Assembly (NCBI RefSeq): GCF_954871325.1
Contig: NC_088778.1
Span: 29,745,120 to 29,809,119 of the forward strand
Direction: 5' to 3'
From: Gordionus sp. m RMFG-2023
Lineage: Eukaryota > Nematomorpha > Gordioida > Chordodea > Parachordodidae
Length of the DNA: 64,000 nt
A program made the translations under genes and the position numbers. Positions within the stretch are counted from its first letter, which is position 1. Each line of letters opens with the position of its first letter. The notes under the pieces are model-generated. The model was not told where the DNA came from, searched no databases, and saw only the letters and a list, made by a program, of their open reading frames with translations. Shown here one piece after another: positions 1 to 12,778 of the stretch.

Positions 1-1556
1 TTAAATATTTTGAAAATTTGGTCATATACTCAATTCTATTAAGAGTATTAGGCATGTAAACTTGTTTTAATCTCGGATCCAATAATGTTGAGACATATGA
101 TTTATATCAAAATAATTCTTTGAGATATTTCTGCATTTTAACCAGCATGTTATTAAAAATTTCTTTTCTTGTATTGTTATTATCCTTTTTTATATTATTT
201 AAAATTTCATTATTTATATTCTCCATATATAACATGGAAATCCCAACTGTAGGATATTTGGATCCTGATAAATCAAGTGTGGTTTTATAGAAGGGCCTTA
301 GAAAATCTACAGCCTTTTTAAGGTCTTCACACTCAGTAAAGAAAACCCCTTTAAATTGTTTGTAATTCAAAAAAAGTACTTCTTCTATAGCATCCATGTT
401 CTAAAAATTAAATATTTTTTAAAAATAATTGGATAAAAATGTAAATACCTCATAAATTGTATTCATCATTAAATAGAAGCTATTCCATCTAATAGGGATA
501 TCAGAAGGAATTTTAAATTTTGTAATACCCTTATTTTCACATTTTGTACATATGCTTGATTTATTTTCTGATTTATTTATAGAAAAGGCTATGTCTCTAC
601 ACTTTTCTAGGATAGTTGTAATATATGATAAACCTTCCTGAGATATTAGGTTTAGAATATGGGCACAGCATCTAAAGTATTTAAATTTTTGTTCCTTATA
701 AATATTCTGCAAAATATCCTTGCTTTTTAGAATGTTATTGGCATTATCTGTAGTACAGGCCAGTATATTCTCCTCCAGTTGATATACATCAATTACTTCT
801 TTTATAGCTAAGGATATTTCTTCAGAAGTATGAGGAAATGGGATATGATTTATATCAAGTAAGATATTTTTTAATGTAAAAGAAGAATCAATATAATGTG
901 CAGTAATGGCTATAAATGAAATTTTATTTATATTGCTCCACATATCTGTGGTAAAGCTTATTAAAGAATTATTTTTATTTAAAATATCTTTTAAGGAATT
1001 TCTTAGTTTCTCAAAATTAGCTGTTGAGTTTAAATATTTGATTAAATTATTAAGACCTGAACTTTCAAAAGTCTTCATTGGCAGAGAGTCCATTATTACC
1101 CATTTTATAATGAGTTGGTTCATATGATCTGTTTGGAATTTATCCAATGGTATTGAAGAAAGTGATTTTGTACTTTAAGAGTAGATTGTGTTTTTGAGAT
1201 ATTTTCATTTTCATCATTAGAAGTATAAATTTTATGTTTTATCAAATGTCTGCTTAAGGTTCCTAATTATTTTATTAAGAATAAGGTTAAATTATTTTGA
1301 CAATGAATTATTCAGACAGTTTCTTAAGAAAAAATAGATATATAAATAATAACCAAAATATTTTAATAATAATACTGCTTATTTTGATTAATTTATTGCT
1401 TAAAAAATTATAAACAATTATTTTGTTACTTGTTGCTGACGATATGTTAAATTTGGTATTACAGTGAACACATATTCTATGTTTTTTATTAGGACTATAA
1501 GTAAAATGTTTCTTGGACAAACTTATGATTTTCATATTGTAAAAAAAAATTAACAA
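1..1556 (-). mobile_element. hAT transposon: BED-finger transposase gene, continues off left edge
   Basis: Reading leftward, the minus strand first encodes a BED-type zinc-finger half (CVHC near 1475-1490), then an intron of about 165 bp (donor GTAACA near 1435, acceptor TTAG near 1266), then the finger's RHLIKH histidines. The catalytic part (1147-419) has TTDMW, TTDNANN, RCCAHILNLI and IRWNS, all typical of hAT/ZBED transposases. A 46-bp intron near 400-450 joins it to the segment at 397-107 with the hAT block FLRPFYKTT..LSGSKYP, followed by STLLDPRLK towards position 1. I see one in-frame TGA near position 107 and a probable one-base shift near 1150, so this copy looks recently disabled. 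It is a cut-and-paste transposase acting in the nucleus. The C-terminal dimerisation region and one transposon end lie outside the window. Confidence 0.8.
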
Positions 1557-1679
1557 AATCTAAAATAACTCCTCTAGAAAAATATCATAAAATAAAATAT
1601 ACAAAAAAATTATATTAATTGAATAGTAAAGTAAACTTAAATATTAATTAAAGACCGGTCCGACAATCGGTCCGATCCG

Positions 1680-2340
1680 GTCCGGTCCCGGTCTAAGACC
1701 AATAGGACCGGACCGTTGACCTTCACTAGCTGGGAGGTAATTAAGTAATGTATTTAATTTGCATAAATTGTTAAGGGATTTGTTTAAAAATGTCTCGATG
1801 GCTTTTCCACCTCCTATGGGTGATCCAAGGTGAGTCATCTCGTCTATGTTGATGACGTCATATGCCATGTCTAAAGGGATAGAAGTGGGATTTAGGAAGC
1901 AAATCTCACATTTGGGGAGGTTAAGAGATAGTCCTGTTATATGAAAGAGATTCTCAATGATTGGATAGGTTGCCCGAAACAATGCCATCATCAAGATACC
2001 AGGAATTTAAGGAAAGGTTAGATTTAGATTGAATTTCCTGGTTTATCTTGTGGATACAGATGCAAAAGAGGGCTGGGCCTAAGGAGTCACCTTGCCGAAT
2101 TCCCTTTTGAGATACGATTATGTTATTGAATTTTAAAAAAGAATGGCTCGAATAGCTGTGGAGGATGTAAGTAGAGTATTCGGGGTATTGGTTGCAAAAT
2201 AGAGGAACAAGTGTTGGCGTATTATTGTATTAAATGCATTGTTGAAATCCAGTTTTAGGACCACGTCATCAGGTATACAGTTAGCTAAAGTTAAACGAGC
2301 AAGGTGAGCGGTAATTTCAGGTTATTTTGTTTATTAAAAA
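1680..2340 (-). mobile_element. R2-like LINE reverse transcriptase, 3' half (decayed)
   Basis: Minus-strand translation from about 2335 gives a reverse-transcriptase core in pieces: DDVVLKLDFNNAFNTI (RT motif A type), then QKGIRQGDSLGPALF (motif B type), then LNLPKCEICFLNP and THLGSPIGGG near 1994-1800. The phrasing fits R2/NeSL-like non-LTR elements. Several frame changes separate the pieces, so it is dead. A GC-rich run of repeated GGTCCG near 1655-1710 follows. Its N-terminal neighbour segment is found in opposite orientation at 3290-4240. Confidence 0.65.
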
Positions 2341-2439
2341 AAATATGATAATGATTTATAAATCCTAATATCTATGATACTCTTAAAACAATTAGACCTA
2401 CTCTACTATATCACAGATTTCTATTGCAATTTTTAATAT

Positions 2440-2980
2440 GATTTACCTTGTCCTCATCTTACTTAATTTATATAAATATATGTCTACCTTTGTCACCTTT
2501 CCTCAGCGTCTACATGACAGGATTTTCACTGGATGCAAACCCCTTTCAAAAACCTTTGCCTACCCCCCTAAATAATTCCTGCCGCCATCGGCGGCGGTGT
2601 CTCTGTATTATTATTTTTACCTTTTTAATTTATTGATACTCTTATCAGATAATTTACAAAGAATAACTTATCAATCTCTACTACCAACTATCGATATTTA
2701 GTGAATAGTTATTTTTAGATCATAAATTCAACCTCCATTATTTACAATGTAATTATTATGGCATTATGAGCTTGCTGAAATATCGAAACTTTTTAAATTA
2801 CATTTTATAGGGTAGCTGAAAGTTTTATTTGGAAAACAATGTGTATGATAGTTTACAATATATAGATTTGGTCGATGAATTGTATTACCATAATTCTATG
2901 ATAAAAGTATTAATTTTTATAGCAATAAATTTTGTCCTATTTTATCTCAAAATTTAATAAATACCCCCCCCCCCCCAAAT
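2440..2980. repeat. Diverged relative of the tail of the 3.45-kb tandem unit
   Basis: The stretch beginning GTCTACATGACAGG near 2508, through a CTGCCGCC block, resembles the section GTCTACATGACATAATC ... CTGCCGCCTTCG found in each large tandem unit (for example near 13312-13395). Similarity continues weakly through the following AT-rich 350 bp. It ends at a run of about ten C. I see no coding sequence. It separates the two opposed LINE halves. Confidence 0.4.
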
Positions 2981-3289
2981 TTATCTTACCCCCATTAAAG
3001 CAGCCTATCCCCTACCCCTCCCCCCTCCTCAAAGAAATAGAATGCGAACTGTTCCTACCCCTCCCGCTCATGTAGACGCTGCCTTTCCTACATTACACAT
3101 CCTGCATAAGTTTTCTAATTTTTTAAATATATGTCGAATTTTATCTATCATTTTGATCACCCTGAATTCTATGTTTTAATTAGAATGTTGGAAAATAAAA
3201 ATTTAAATGCATGATATATGCCCCTTATGCAATAAATCTACAAATATTACCAAAGTCAGAAAGTTTTAAATCCATAATCCCTCATCCTC

Positions 3290-4240
3290 CAGATGTCGAG
3301 GTTCAGGTCTACCAATATCAAGTATAACACCCACAGATTCTCCTCCATTCAGTCTATTAAATCTAGCCAGCCCTTCCTCTCCTATTGGTGCTACTGATTT
3401 GTCTCCCAGTCAACAAACTTCCAACATACAATAATGGGCCAATGATTTTTTATCTCTACCCAACTTTCCTACCATATCCACATAACAATTCTTTTGCAGA
3501 CTCCTTCACCAAGTTAATCCTATTTACTATAAACAATTTGGAAGAACTTACTAAGTTTTACCAATTTCACCCTTAAAATCCCTGATAATAAAAATATTCT
3601 ATTATCTAAACATATTAAATCATCAATATCCCTATTGGATTCCAAACAAGCCCCTACACCCCGTACCCATCCATCCAATCCAATCTCTCATTACCCGTAG
3701 GGCTAAAATAGTTGCAAACAAAATAAACAGCCATATAAACTCAGCCCTTCAGGCTATGATCTCTGAAGACTCCTTAGCTCCTAACAATGAGTCTACCTTA
3801 GAAGCTTTGCTTCTAAAACACCCTATATGTGATTCATTTGCCTTCTCAAGCCAAATCGATCATATAGCTCCCGAAATCAGCATTGATGAGACAATCAAAG
3901 CTGTTAGATCTTTTAAAAGAGACTCTTCCGGAGGTCTTGAATTTGTGCTGTCTTCATACAAGACATTTTAAAACCCAAAATTTTGTGTAGAGCTCTTTTA
4001 CAGAACCTTACCAGGTTACTAAATATAATTCTTAATGACCCCTCCCATCACCTATCATTACTATTCTCTTTGGTACCCGCCTTATGGCCCTCAAAAAAAA
4101 GGATGAAGGTATTCGCCCAATAGCTGTCGGGTCGTTCTTCCGAAGGATCGTCTCTAAGATCATTGCTTCACGAATAAAGGAATCCCTTTCTTCATTCTTG
4201 TGGCCACTTCAACTTGGGTTTGGTGTTCCTGGAGATTTTT
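3290..4240 (+). mobile_element. R2-like LINE reverse transcriptase, 5' half (inverted relative to 1680-2340)
   Basis: Plus-strand frames encode the region just before and at the start of the RT domain: a piece at 3756-3971 with IDETIKAVRSFKRDSSGG (the usual block before LRPQHL in R2-like elements), then LCRALLQNLTRLLN, then RLMALKKKDEGIRPIAVG followed by FRRIVSKI and QLGFGVPG, ending near 4240. Frame changes join the pieces, so it is decayed. It stops almost exactly where the minus-strand half (EITAHLARL ... LKLDF) should begin in an intact element. The pair therefore looks like one element with an inverted 5' portion. Confidence 0.65.
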
Positions 4241-6430
4241 TTTATTTTCACATCTATCCATGAAACGAAAATATCTTTTTTAATTAATTGTCAAATACCA
4301 CCAAATCATAGTGGCTACCTATCTAATAGATTGTTATACAGTCATATATTTTCAACTGATGGTCCTTCATCAATTGTAAATTGATTTTAAACGTCGACAT
4401 ATACTATCAACTGCATTCCATAATAGTTCAACATAATTATGCCTACAGATATGCATTATCATTCTTATATGGTTTTTTCCAGAGATATTTTGTTATTTGA
4501 ATAAATATAATGAATGTGCGTTATATAAATTAAAACATAATACTATTCAATAACCAATATTTTAATTTATTAATTCCTATAATGTAACTTCTCCCTCTTC
4601 TACAAGCCTTCCCATAATTTCATCTAAGAAGTCATAGAGAGTTTGTTGTTCAAGTGGTTTATCGTTTTGGTTGTCAATGTTGCATAAGTCATTAATCGTT
4701 GGCTTATCCCAATCGTTGGTTTGTTCGTTTATGCACGTTTTTGTTTAAATCGTGACTTGATATCCATATCGAATATTGTCCTTACAAATCGCCACTTCAT
4801 ATAGCTTGCTTGTAGTGCTCAGTTGTTATTATTATCATTTTCCAAAATCGTTATTATCAGTAAGTTACGAATAATAAGAAATAATAGTTCATCAAGATAT
4901 AAAAATAAGTGAAGAATGATAAATCAATAAGATTGTTATATAATATTTTTAGCGTTTTAATTTTTCGCGTTTTAATGACTTTTATTTTTTTTCGCGTTTT
5001 AGTGTTTAATTAATTTTTGCGTTTTAGTATTTAATTTATTTTTATTTATTTTCAATCTCCGAGGTTAAAATATGCAAATAAAATATTATTCACATTTCCC
5101 TCTCTTTAAATAAAAAATTTAAATTTCACACCCTAGTTTTAATTCAAAAAGTGGTATTTTTAATAAAAAATTTTCATAAGATAATTTTTAGAAAATGATC
5201 TCATCACATCATTTAAATATTTATCTAAAATATAGATGTAACATAACCACTTGTCTTCAAAAGCCTATTTCAATAACATTTTTATCATATTAAGTATTAC
5301 TTATAAGGGTTATTTAAATCAATCCCTTTTAATTCATGTTTTATTTACATTTTAATATATTTAAAATTAAAGTTTTATCTTCTTGTTTAGGATATTATAT
5401 AAAAAATTTCAGAGTAAGGCCAAAAAAATTAATTAGGAAAATCTCATTTTAAAAAATTCCGCTAGATGGCGTAAGTAGTTTAAACTATTAATTTTAACAA
5501 TATAAGTCAATCTAAGAAATTTTTTTTATTCCATAATAAAATATTTAACGAATAATTAATAGTAAGCATAAAATTTAAAATAATTTTAATTAAATTTCCT
5601 TGAATTTAATTTATAGATAATAAAATATATTAAGTTAAATAATTTTTTCCCAATAATTTATCGATTTTTTTATCTGTTACTTCCTAAAATTTGGAATTTT
5701 TAAAATTAATTAATTTATTAATACATTTTGTACAAATCTCTATTGAATCTTCCAAATCACTATTGGAAAAATAGGTTTAAGAAAAGTGACGATTTGGATA
5801 ACAATGTATAATAAAATTAACAAAGAAGAATTGTTGGAATTGTGTTAATTCCACGTTTTATTATAGTTAGATAATTATAATACATTTTATTTTTAATCAT
5901 AATTTAAATTTTATTATTTAATAAATTACATTTTTATTTTTTCCCTCTATATATCTTTTTTTTAAACAATAATAAAAAAAATAACTAATACAAATTGATC
6001 TATCAAAAAAATGTTAATATAAAATTTTGACCGATTAAATTTAAATACAAATTGATATAATATAAAATAAATCAATTGCCAAAATAAATAATAAAATAAC
6101 ATGGACCAACATATTCAACAAGAATATATTTGTCCTAAATGTCGCAAATTTTTTAAAAGAATAGTATTCCAATTTTAGACGATAGCAACATCCCTACAAC
6201 TTCAAATAGTTTCTTAAACCTCCACCGATATAGAAAATGATTATCCAATTAATAACGACAATGCGCAACTCCCTACACATTTTTTAGAATCCGTAAATTC
6301 TCCTTTATAAATGGGGTAGTTATGGTTCTAACTAATAAAATATTTTGCATGAATTATTTAAAATTATTAATAATGGATTTTTAATCATGAATGAATTAAA
6401 ATGATAAAACTAAGAACTAGACGACTTCAA
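4241..6430. other. No gene seen; AT-rich intergenic DNA
   Basis: No open frame with recognisable protein and no clear repeat end could be supported here. Long T and A runs dominate, with small ORF-like stretches below chance significance. A GCGTTTTA-type motif repeats a few times near 4950-5030. Confidence 0.5.
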
Positions 6431-6434
6431 TTTA

Positions 6435-7110
6435 AATTTAAATATTATAAGATATATTAGTGATCCCAAATAATTTTTAAAATTATCTCTTGCTTTTCCC
6501 ACATGTGCATTTAAGTCATCACCTATTATGACTAGGTCATCCATAGGGATTTCCATTACAGCTTCATCAAGGATAGCTCTAAAGTTATCTTTCTCTTCTT
6601 CCTTGCAACCCGTTTGAGGAGCATATACTGAAATGATGTGTAGTATTGATTGACCAATGCAGAGTTTTATCTTCATTAGTCTAACAGAGATCCTGTTGAC
6701 TTCTACTACTGAGGAGGTTAGATCCTGACTGAGGATGATGCCGACACCGTTCCTATTACTACAATTCTATTATAGTACAATTTATTCCAATCTCCAATTA
6801 ATAGAGTCTTCTGACCTTTCATTTCGTCACTTATGCATGCTATATCAACTTTTCTCTTGTTCAACATTGATGCCAATTCTCTCGTTACCTTTAAGTGTAC
6901 CGATATTCAAACTTGATAACCTTGTCTTCTTTGCTCTGAACTTTATTTTACTTTTCACAAGATGGAGGTCTACACCCTGCACGTCGCTTGGAGGTTCGCC
7001 ATAGCTTTCATATTTATACTTTTGTTTATATCTTTCATTTAATTTATTGAGCCAATATCCTAGCACTCGGCTGTCCAAGCCTGTCGGTGATCGAGGTGTC
7101 ATCACTAAGC
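6435..7110 (-). mobile_element. RTE-like LINE remnant: endonuclease N-terminal part
   Basis: Minus-strand pieces encode the start of an apurinic-endonuclease-like LINE ORF: TPRSPTGLDSRVLGYWL at the N end (7105 side), KKTRLSSLNIGTLKG (the LN.GT motif of EEP endonucleases), IGQSILHIISVYAPQTG, and DDLVIIGDDLNAHVG (catalytic D.N motif) near 6530. The family is the RTE/craniofacial-development-protein-2-like group. The copy is cut near 6480 and lacks the reverse transcriptase. Its N-terminal codons run straight into the tRNA-like module to its right, as in the second copy at 17.57-20.11 kb. Confidence 0.7.
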
Positions 7111-7262
7111 TCCGAAATTCATCTCACCATATGTCTTTTCTACCCATCAGTCATCGTAGAAAAACCAGATAATTTTTACGGTACCTTACCAAGATTGAAC
7201 CTGGACCTTCGGTTTCCAAGCATACATCATAACCTACTTGGCCACCTCGGCGATGGCTAATG
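7085..7262 (-). repeat. tRNA-derived SINE-like module, copy 1
   Basis: On the minus strand a tRNA-like head begins near 7252 with a Pol III A box TGGCCAAGTAGG (7233-7244) and a weaker B box GGTTCAATCTT (7191-7201), about 30 nt apart. A tRNA-unrelated body of about 100 bp follows and runs into the LINE reading frame at 7105. This copy joins a LINE, like the copy at 20112. A functional tRNA is unlikely because the acceptor and T-arm pairing are poor. Confidence 0.6.
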
Positions 7263-10200
7263 AAATATATATACTAAAATAACAAAAAGTTGTTACAACT
7301 ATACTATAAAATCTCGTCCCTTTTATACTTAATTGGGACAAATAAATCACTAATTCTACACTTGATACATAAAATCAAGCGACTATTTATAATAATTAAA
7401 TTTTACAATTAATTAAAAAATAAAAATAATTTAAAATAATTCAATTTGTTTATAATTATCTTTATAGAATTTAATTAAGAATGAGAATTAACCAAAAAAA
7501 ATACATCATTTCATTAAATTTTGTTTTCAAATTATCAGCATAATTTATTTAAAAAATGTGATGATAATTTCCCCCTTTCTTGACCTGCAAATTTTATATA
7601 TTTATTCAATAAAATAATTTCATAATTAAGGTTTTTTTAAAAAAATATTTCGAGTTCATTCAAAAAAAAATTGTGGCAGTCTTCTACTAATCAATGTTAT
7701 AGACCTGTCTCAACTTTAACCAACACCTATTTCAATATTTTCGGTTACCCTTTTTTTAATAATTATGGAGGAAGTTTATTTTACTCAGCATCCATAACAT
7801 CAGAAGATGCAATTTAATAGAAAATATAAAATGTTGTGTTAACATTTTTGTTTGTTAAAAAACTCTCTACTTTATAAAATAAATACGCTGATAACGAAAA
7901 TTACGTAACGATTGTTTTAAAGAAAGAAATTTTAAACATTCATTAATTATTAAAAAACTATTTTGTGTAAAATTCGATAAAAACAATGTTCAAATTATTA
8001 ATTCGTTGTTTGTGTGGTTGTTTCATGGGAGAGGATGACGTGGCACAGTCCAGGAAATGATGCCGGAGTCTAGTAGTCCCATGAGGGAGGAGTATAAGGG
8101 TAATCATTATTATTTTAAAAAATTTGTTTAATTAATTAAAAATTTAAATTAAATATAAATCAAGATGGAATTGGCATTAACTCGATTATATAGTAAATTA
8201 AAATAAATATTAAAAAACATTTTTAATTCTGTTCTATTGTTCCTTTAAAAAGGCGCAGCAGTTCTTTATACACATATATTCCAGCATCCAAATCTTAGAT
8301 CTTAGCGATGTTCCAACAATTCTAGATTCCAGACATCTGAATTATAAATAATAAGACGAATGACTTTGGAGGATATAATCGAGTTAATGCGAATTCCGTC
8401 TTGATTTATATTTAATTTAAGCTTTTAATTAATCACACAAATTTTTTTAAATAATAATGGTTACCTTCATACTCCTCCCTCATGGGACTACTAGACTCCG
8501 GAATCATCTCCTAGACTGTGCCATCATCATCATCCTCTCTTATAAAGCAACCACAACAACGAATTAATAGTTTGAACATTGTTTTTTTCGAATTTTACAC
8601 AAAATAGTTTTTTAATAATTATTGATTGTTTAAAATTTCTTTCTTTAAAACAATCGTTACGTAATTTTCGTTATCAGCGTGTTTATTTTATAAAGAAGAG
8701 AGTTTTTTAACAAATAAAAATGTTAACATAACATTTTATACTTTCCATTAAAAAAGAAAGGCTTATCAATTATCAATATTTTTCGATAAAGTTTTTAAAA
8801 AGAAAATTTTAAATTGCATTTTCTGATATTATGGATGCTGAGTAAAATAAACTTCCACCATCATTATTAAAAGCTGTTGAAACAGTGTCAGTTAAAGTTG
8901 ACAGGTCTATAAAATTGATTAGTAGACCTCCACAATTTATTTTAAAATGAATTCGAAATATACTACAACTAAAATATTTATAAATAAAACATACTTATGA
9001 AATTATTTTACTGAATAAATAGAAAAAAGTTGCAGGCCAAAATGGGGGGGGGGGATTTAGATAAGGGGAAATCGTCAATCCCATTTTTTAAATAATTTAT
9101 GCCTATAATTTGAAGATAAAATTTAATGAAATGATGTTTATTTTGTTTAATTCTTAGTAATTAAATTCTATATAGATATAATCTTAATTTTATATGATAT
9201 GCTATAGGATATATCCATCGGATTTATCTATAGGTAAGGTAAGGAATATGATAATTATAAACAAATTTAATTATTGTAAATGGGAAAATTACATCATGCG
9301 AGATAAAAACATTTTTGCCCTCTGGTTGTGATTTAACAGATCTACGCTAGGTTATCCTCAAAATCCATCAAACTGGATATTTAATTTAGGGCGTAGAAAA
9401 ATGTGGTGCCCTTAACACGTTTGTGTGCGAGCCGCATGATGCACATCAGTCCGAGAACTATCGTTTAAACGTCCATAGGCTAATAACAAAAGAAGTTGGA
9501 CAAAACAAAAGACTACCCGAGAACTACAAAATAATTTAATTACTTTAAGGGAGGGTGGTGGCTGATTTTAAGCTAAAATCTTTAATGTAAGCTTTAATGA
9601 TTACTAACTATGTATATTAAGATTTAATGTTCATATCAATTGCAAATTATCCTAAAAGAGAAAAAAATAAATTAGGAATATATTATTTAATTTCCCGTGA
9701 ATATTTTAATTTGATTAATTTGGGTTTTAATCTTGGTATTCTATTAGAAAAATTGTAAAAATATAAATTAAACTTGTCGAACATCTACTAATATAGTCGC
9801 ATAGGGGACTAAACTAATTAGCAACACTAGCTAAACTGGTTATGCAATATAAAACGGTGATCAGGGTCTACATGACATAATCAGTCTAACAAACATACCT
9901 TAAAGCTCTACCTACCTTCCTAAAACAAATCTACCGCCTTCGATGGCAATATTCCCGTGTTATTACAATAACATGTTGCAATTGTAATAGTAATTCCTTA
10001 ATATATTTTAAAAAGAATTACTTAAATTATCATTACTCTACTACACTATTAAAAAATTGTGATTGTGAAAGAAATATTTTTTAGGATATGAATTAAATTA
10101 TTCCCCCTCATTCACGATAAATACATTATTATAGTGTATTGTTTAGTATGAATATGGGTTTGCTCATAAAATGACTTAATACCTTTAAATTACAATAAAA

Positions 10201-10543
10201 TGTCTATCAGAAAATTATCCCGATATAATTTTTATTTGCAAAATAATGACTATGATTGTATGTAATAACTCATTAGGTTGATATTAAGTTATATATGTTC
10301 ATTATAATATATAATAATTTTTACAGCAATATATTTTACCTATTAATAGAGATCTGCTATCTGTTAGTAGAAATCTCCAGCTTACAAAATATTATTTTGA
10401 CTAAAATCTTGATCGGGACGTTTTTAAATATCGACCTAAATCAGGTCCTCTTGAAACATTAATGTAGACGTTGAAGTTAATCATATAAATGTTACCTTGC
10501 AGAAAACCACATTATATTAATTAAAATATTTTTTTATTGTGAA
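7085..10543. repeat. 3.45-kb tandem unit, copy 1, with central hairpin
   Basis: First of three head-to-tail units. Order: tRNA-like module (7085-7262, minus), left inverted-repeat arm about 7450-8192, loop 8193-8371, right arm about 8372-9185, then about 1.35 kb of tail. The arms mirror each other over some 750 bp, including the motif CTCGATTATAT at 8181 and ATATAATCGAG at 8373. The left part is closer to copy 4 than to copies 2 and 3. A poly-G run of 11 sits in the right arm near 9044. Both small ORFs in the arms are broken here: plus strand from 7985 by a four-base loss, minus strand from 8579 by a TAG. Confidence 0.85.
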
Positions 10544-10716
10544 CCGAGGTGTCATCACTAAGTTCCGAAATTCATCTTACCATATGTATTTTCTACCCAT
10601 CAGTCATCGAAGAAAAACCTGAAAATTTTTACGGTACCTTACCAAGATTGAACCTGGGACCTTCGGTTTCCAAGCATACATCATAACCTACTAAGCCACC
10701 TCGGCGATGGCTAATG
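10541..10716 (-). repeat. tRNA-derived SINE-like module, copy 2
   Basis: Same module at the junction of units 1 and 2. A box on the minus strand is TGGCTTAGTAGG (10687-10698), B box GGTTCAATCTT (10644-10654). No LINE is attached here: the body ends at GAACCGAGGTG, directly abutting the tail of the preceding unit. Confidence 0.6.
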
Positions 10717-11426
10717 AAATATATATCTACTAAAATAACAAAAAGTTATTACAACTATAAAATCTCGTCCCTTTTATACTTAATTGGGACAAAGAAATCA
10801 CTAATTCTACACTTGATATATAAAATCAAGCGACTATTTATAAATACGTTAAAATATAATTAAATTTTACAATTAATTAAAAAATAAAAATATTTTAAAA
10901 TAATTAAATTTGTTTATAATTATCTTTATAGAATTTAATTAAGAATGAGAATTAACCAAAAAAAATACATCATTTCATTAAATTTTGTTTTCAAATTATC
11001 AGCATAATTTATTTAAAAAATGTGATGATATCCCCCTTTCATGACCTGCAAATTTTATATATTTATTCAATAAAATAATTTCATAATTAGGGTTTTTTTA
11101 AAAAAATATTTCGAGTTCATTCAAAAAAAAATTGTGGCAGTCTTCTACTAATCAATGTTATAGACCTGTCTCAATTTAACCATCACCTATTTCAATATTT
11201 TCGGATACCCTTTTTTTAATAATTATGGAGGAAGTTTATTTAACTCAGCATCCATAACATCAGAAGATGCAATTTATAAAATGTTGTGTTAACATTTTTG
11301 TTTGTTAAAAAACTCTCACTTTATAAAATAAATACGCTGATAACGAAAATTACGTAACGATTGTTTTAAAGAAAGAAATTTTAAACAATTATTAATTATT
11401 AAAAATCTATTTTGCTGAAAAAAACT

Positions 11427-11576
11427 ATGTTAAAACTATTTCTTCGTTGCTGTTTTGGTTGTTTCATGGGAGAGGATGACGATGATGGCACAGTCCAGGA
11501 GATGTTGCCCGAGTCTAGTAGTCCCATGAGGGAGGAGTATGAGGGTAATCATTATTATTTCAAAAAATTTGTTTAA
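11427..11576 (+). CDS. 49-aa Cys-rich/acidic small ORF, left arm of unit 2
   Basis: The ORF starts MLKLFLRCCFGCFMG, continues with the acidic stretch EDDDDGTVQEM and the run PESSSPMREEYEG, and ends KKFV. A possible splice donor, GAGG followed by GTAATC, lies after the codons for EEYE, so this could be a first exon rather than a full protein. The same ORF is kept open in unit 3 (14878-15027) and in partial unit 4 (21006-21155), and a diverged copy lies on the opposite strand in the right arm. Function unknown; the Cys cluster next to the N-terminus could be lipidated (inference). Confidence 0.35.
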   Translation: MLKLFLRCCFGCFMGEDDDDGTVQEMLPESSSPMREEYEGNHYYFKKFV

Positions 11577-11852
11577 TTAATTAAAAATTTAAATTAAATA
11601 TAAATCAAGACGGAATTGGCATTAACTTGATTATATAGTAAATTAAAATAAATATTAAAAATTTTTTTTAATTCTGTTCTGTTGTTTCTTTAAAAAGGCG
11701 CAGCAGTTCTTTATACACATATATTCCAGCATCCAAATCTTAGATCTTAGCGATGTTCCAACAGTTCTAGATTCCAGACATCTGAATTATAATTAATAAG
11801 ACGAATAACTTTGGAGGATATAATCGAGTTAATGCGAATTCCGTCTTGATAT

Positions 11853-12023
11853 TTAATTTAAGCTTTTAATTAATCGCACAAATTTTTTTAAATAATAATG
11901 ATTACCTTCATACTCCTCTCTCATGGGACTACTAGACTCCGGAATCATCTCCTGGATTGTGCCATCATCGTCATCCTCTCTTATAAAGTAACCACAGCAA
12001 CAACGCATCAATAGTTTGAACAT
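11853..12023 (-). CDS. 56-aa Cys-rich/acidic small ORF, right arm of unit 2
   Basis: Inverted counterpart of the plus-strand ORF at 11427. It starts MFKLLMRCCCGYFIR, keeps EDDDDGTIQEM and PESSSPMREEYEG, and extends to KSLN. Relative to the left-arm ORF there are both silent and amino-acid changes, so the arms have diverged but the frame has stayed open. The ATG is at 12023; an upstream TTG-initiated extension is not needed. No homologue recognised. Confidence 0.3.
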   Translation of the reverse strand: MFKLLMRCCCGYFIREDDDDGTIQEMIPESSSPMREEYEGNHYYLKKFVRLIKSLN

Positions 12024-12778
12024 TGTTTTTTTCAGCAAAATAGTTTTTAATAATTATTGATTGTTTAAAATTTCTTTCTTTAAAACAATCGTTACGTAAT
12101 TTTCGTTATCAGCGTATTTATTTTATAAAGTAGAGAGTTTTTTTAACAAACAAAAATGTTAATATAACATTTTATACTTTCCTATAAAAAAGAAAGGCTT
12201 AACAATTATCAATATTTTTCGATAAAGTTTTTAAAAAGTAAATTTTAAATTGCATTTTCTGATATTATGGATGCGGAATAAAATAACATCATTATTAACT
12301 GTTGAAACAGTGTCAGTTAAAGTTGACATGTCTATAAAATTGATTAGTAGACCTCCACAATTTATTTTAAATTGAATTCGAAATATTCTACAACTACAAT
12401 ATTTACAAATAAAACATACTTATGAAATTATTTTACTGAATAAATATATAAAAGTTGGAGGCCAAAATGGGGGGGGGGGGGAGATTTAGATAAGGGGAAA
12501 TCGTCAATCCCATTTTTTAAATAATTTATGCCTATAATTTGAAGATAAAATTCAATGAAATGATTTTTAATTTGTTTTATTCTCATTCGTAATTAAACTC
12601 TATATAGATATAATCTTAATTTTATATGATATGCTATAGGATATATCCATCGGATTTATTTATAGGTAAGGTATATTATAAATAAAACAGGAATATGATA
12701 ATTATAAACAAATTTAATTATTGTAAATGGGAAAATTACATGATGCGAGATAAAAACATTTTTGCCCTCTGGTTGTGA

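Noticed and set aside
906-1127. Plus-strand 73-codon ORF
   Set aside because: Antisense shadow of the hAT transposase.
7085-7262. Functional tRNA gene
   Set aside because: A and B boxes are present, but cloverleaf pairing is poor and the module recurs four times as a repeat.
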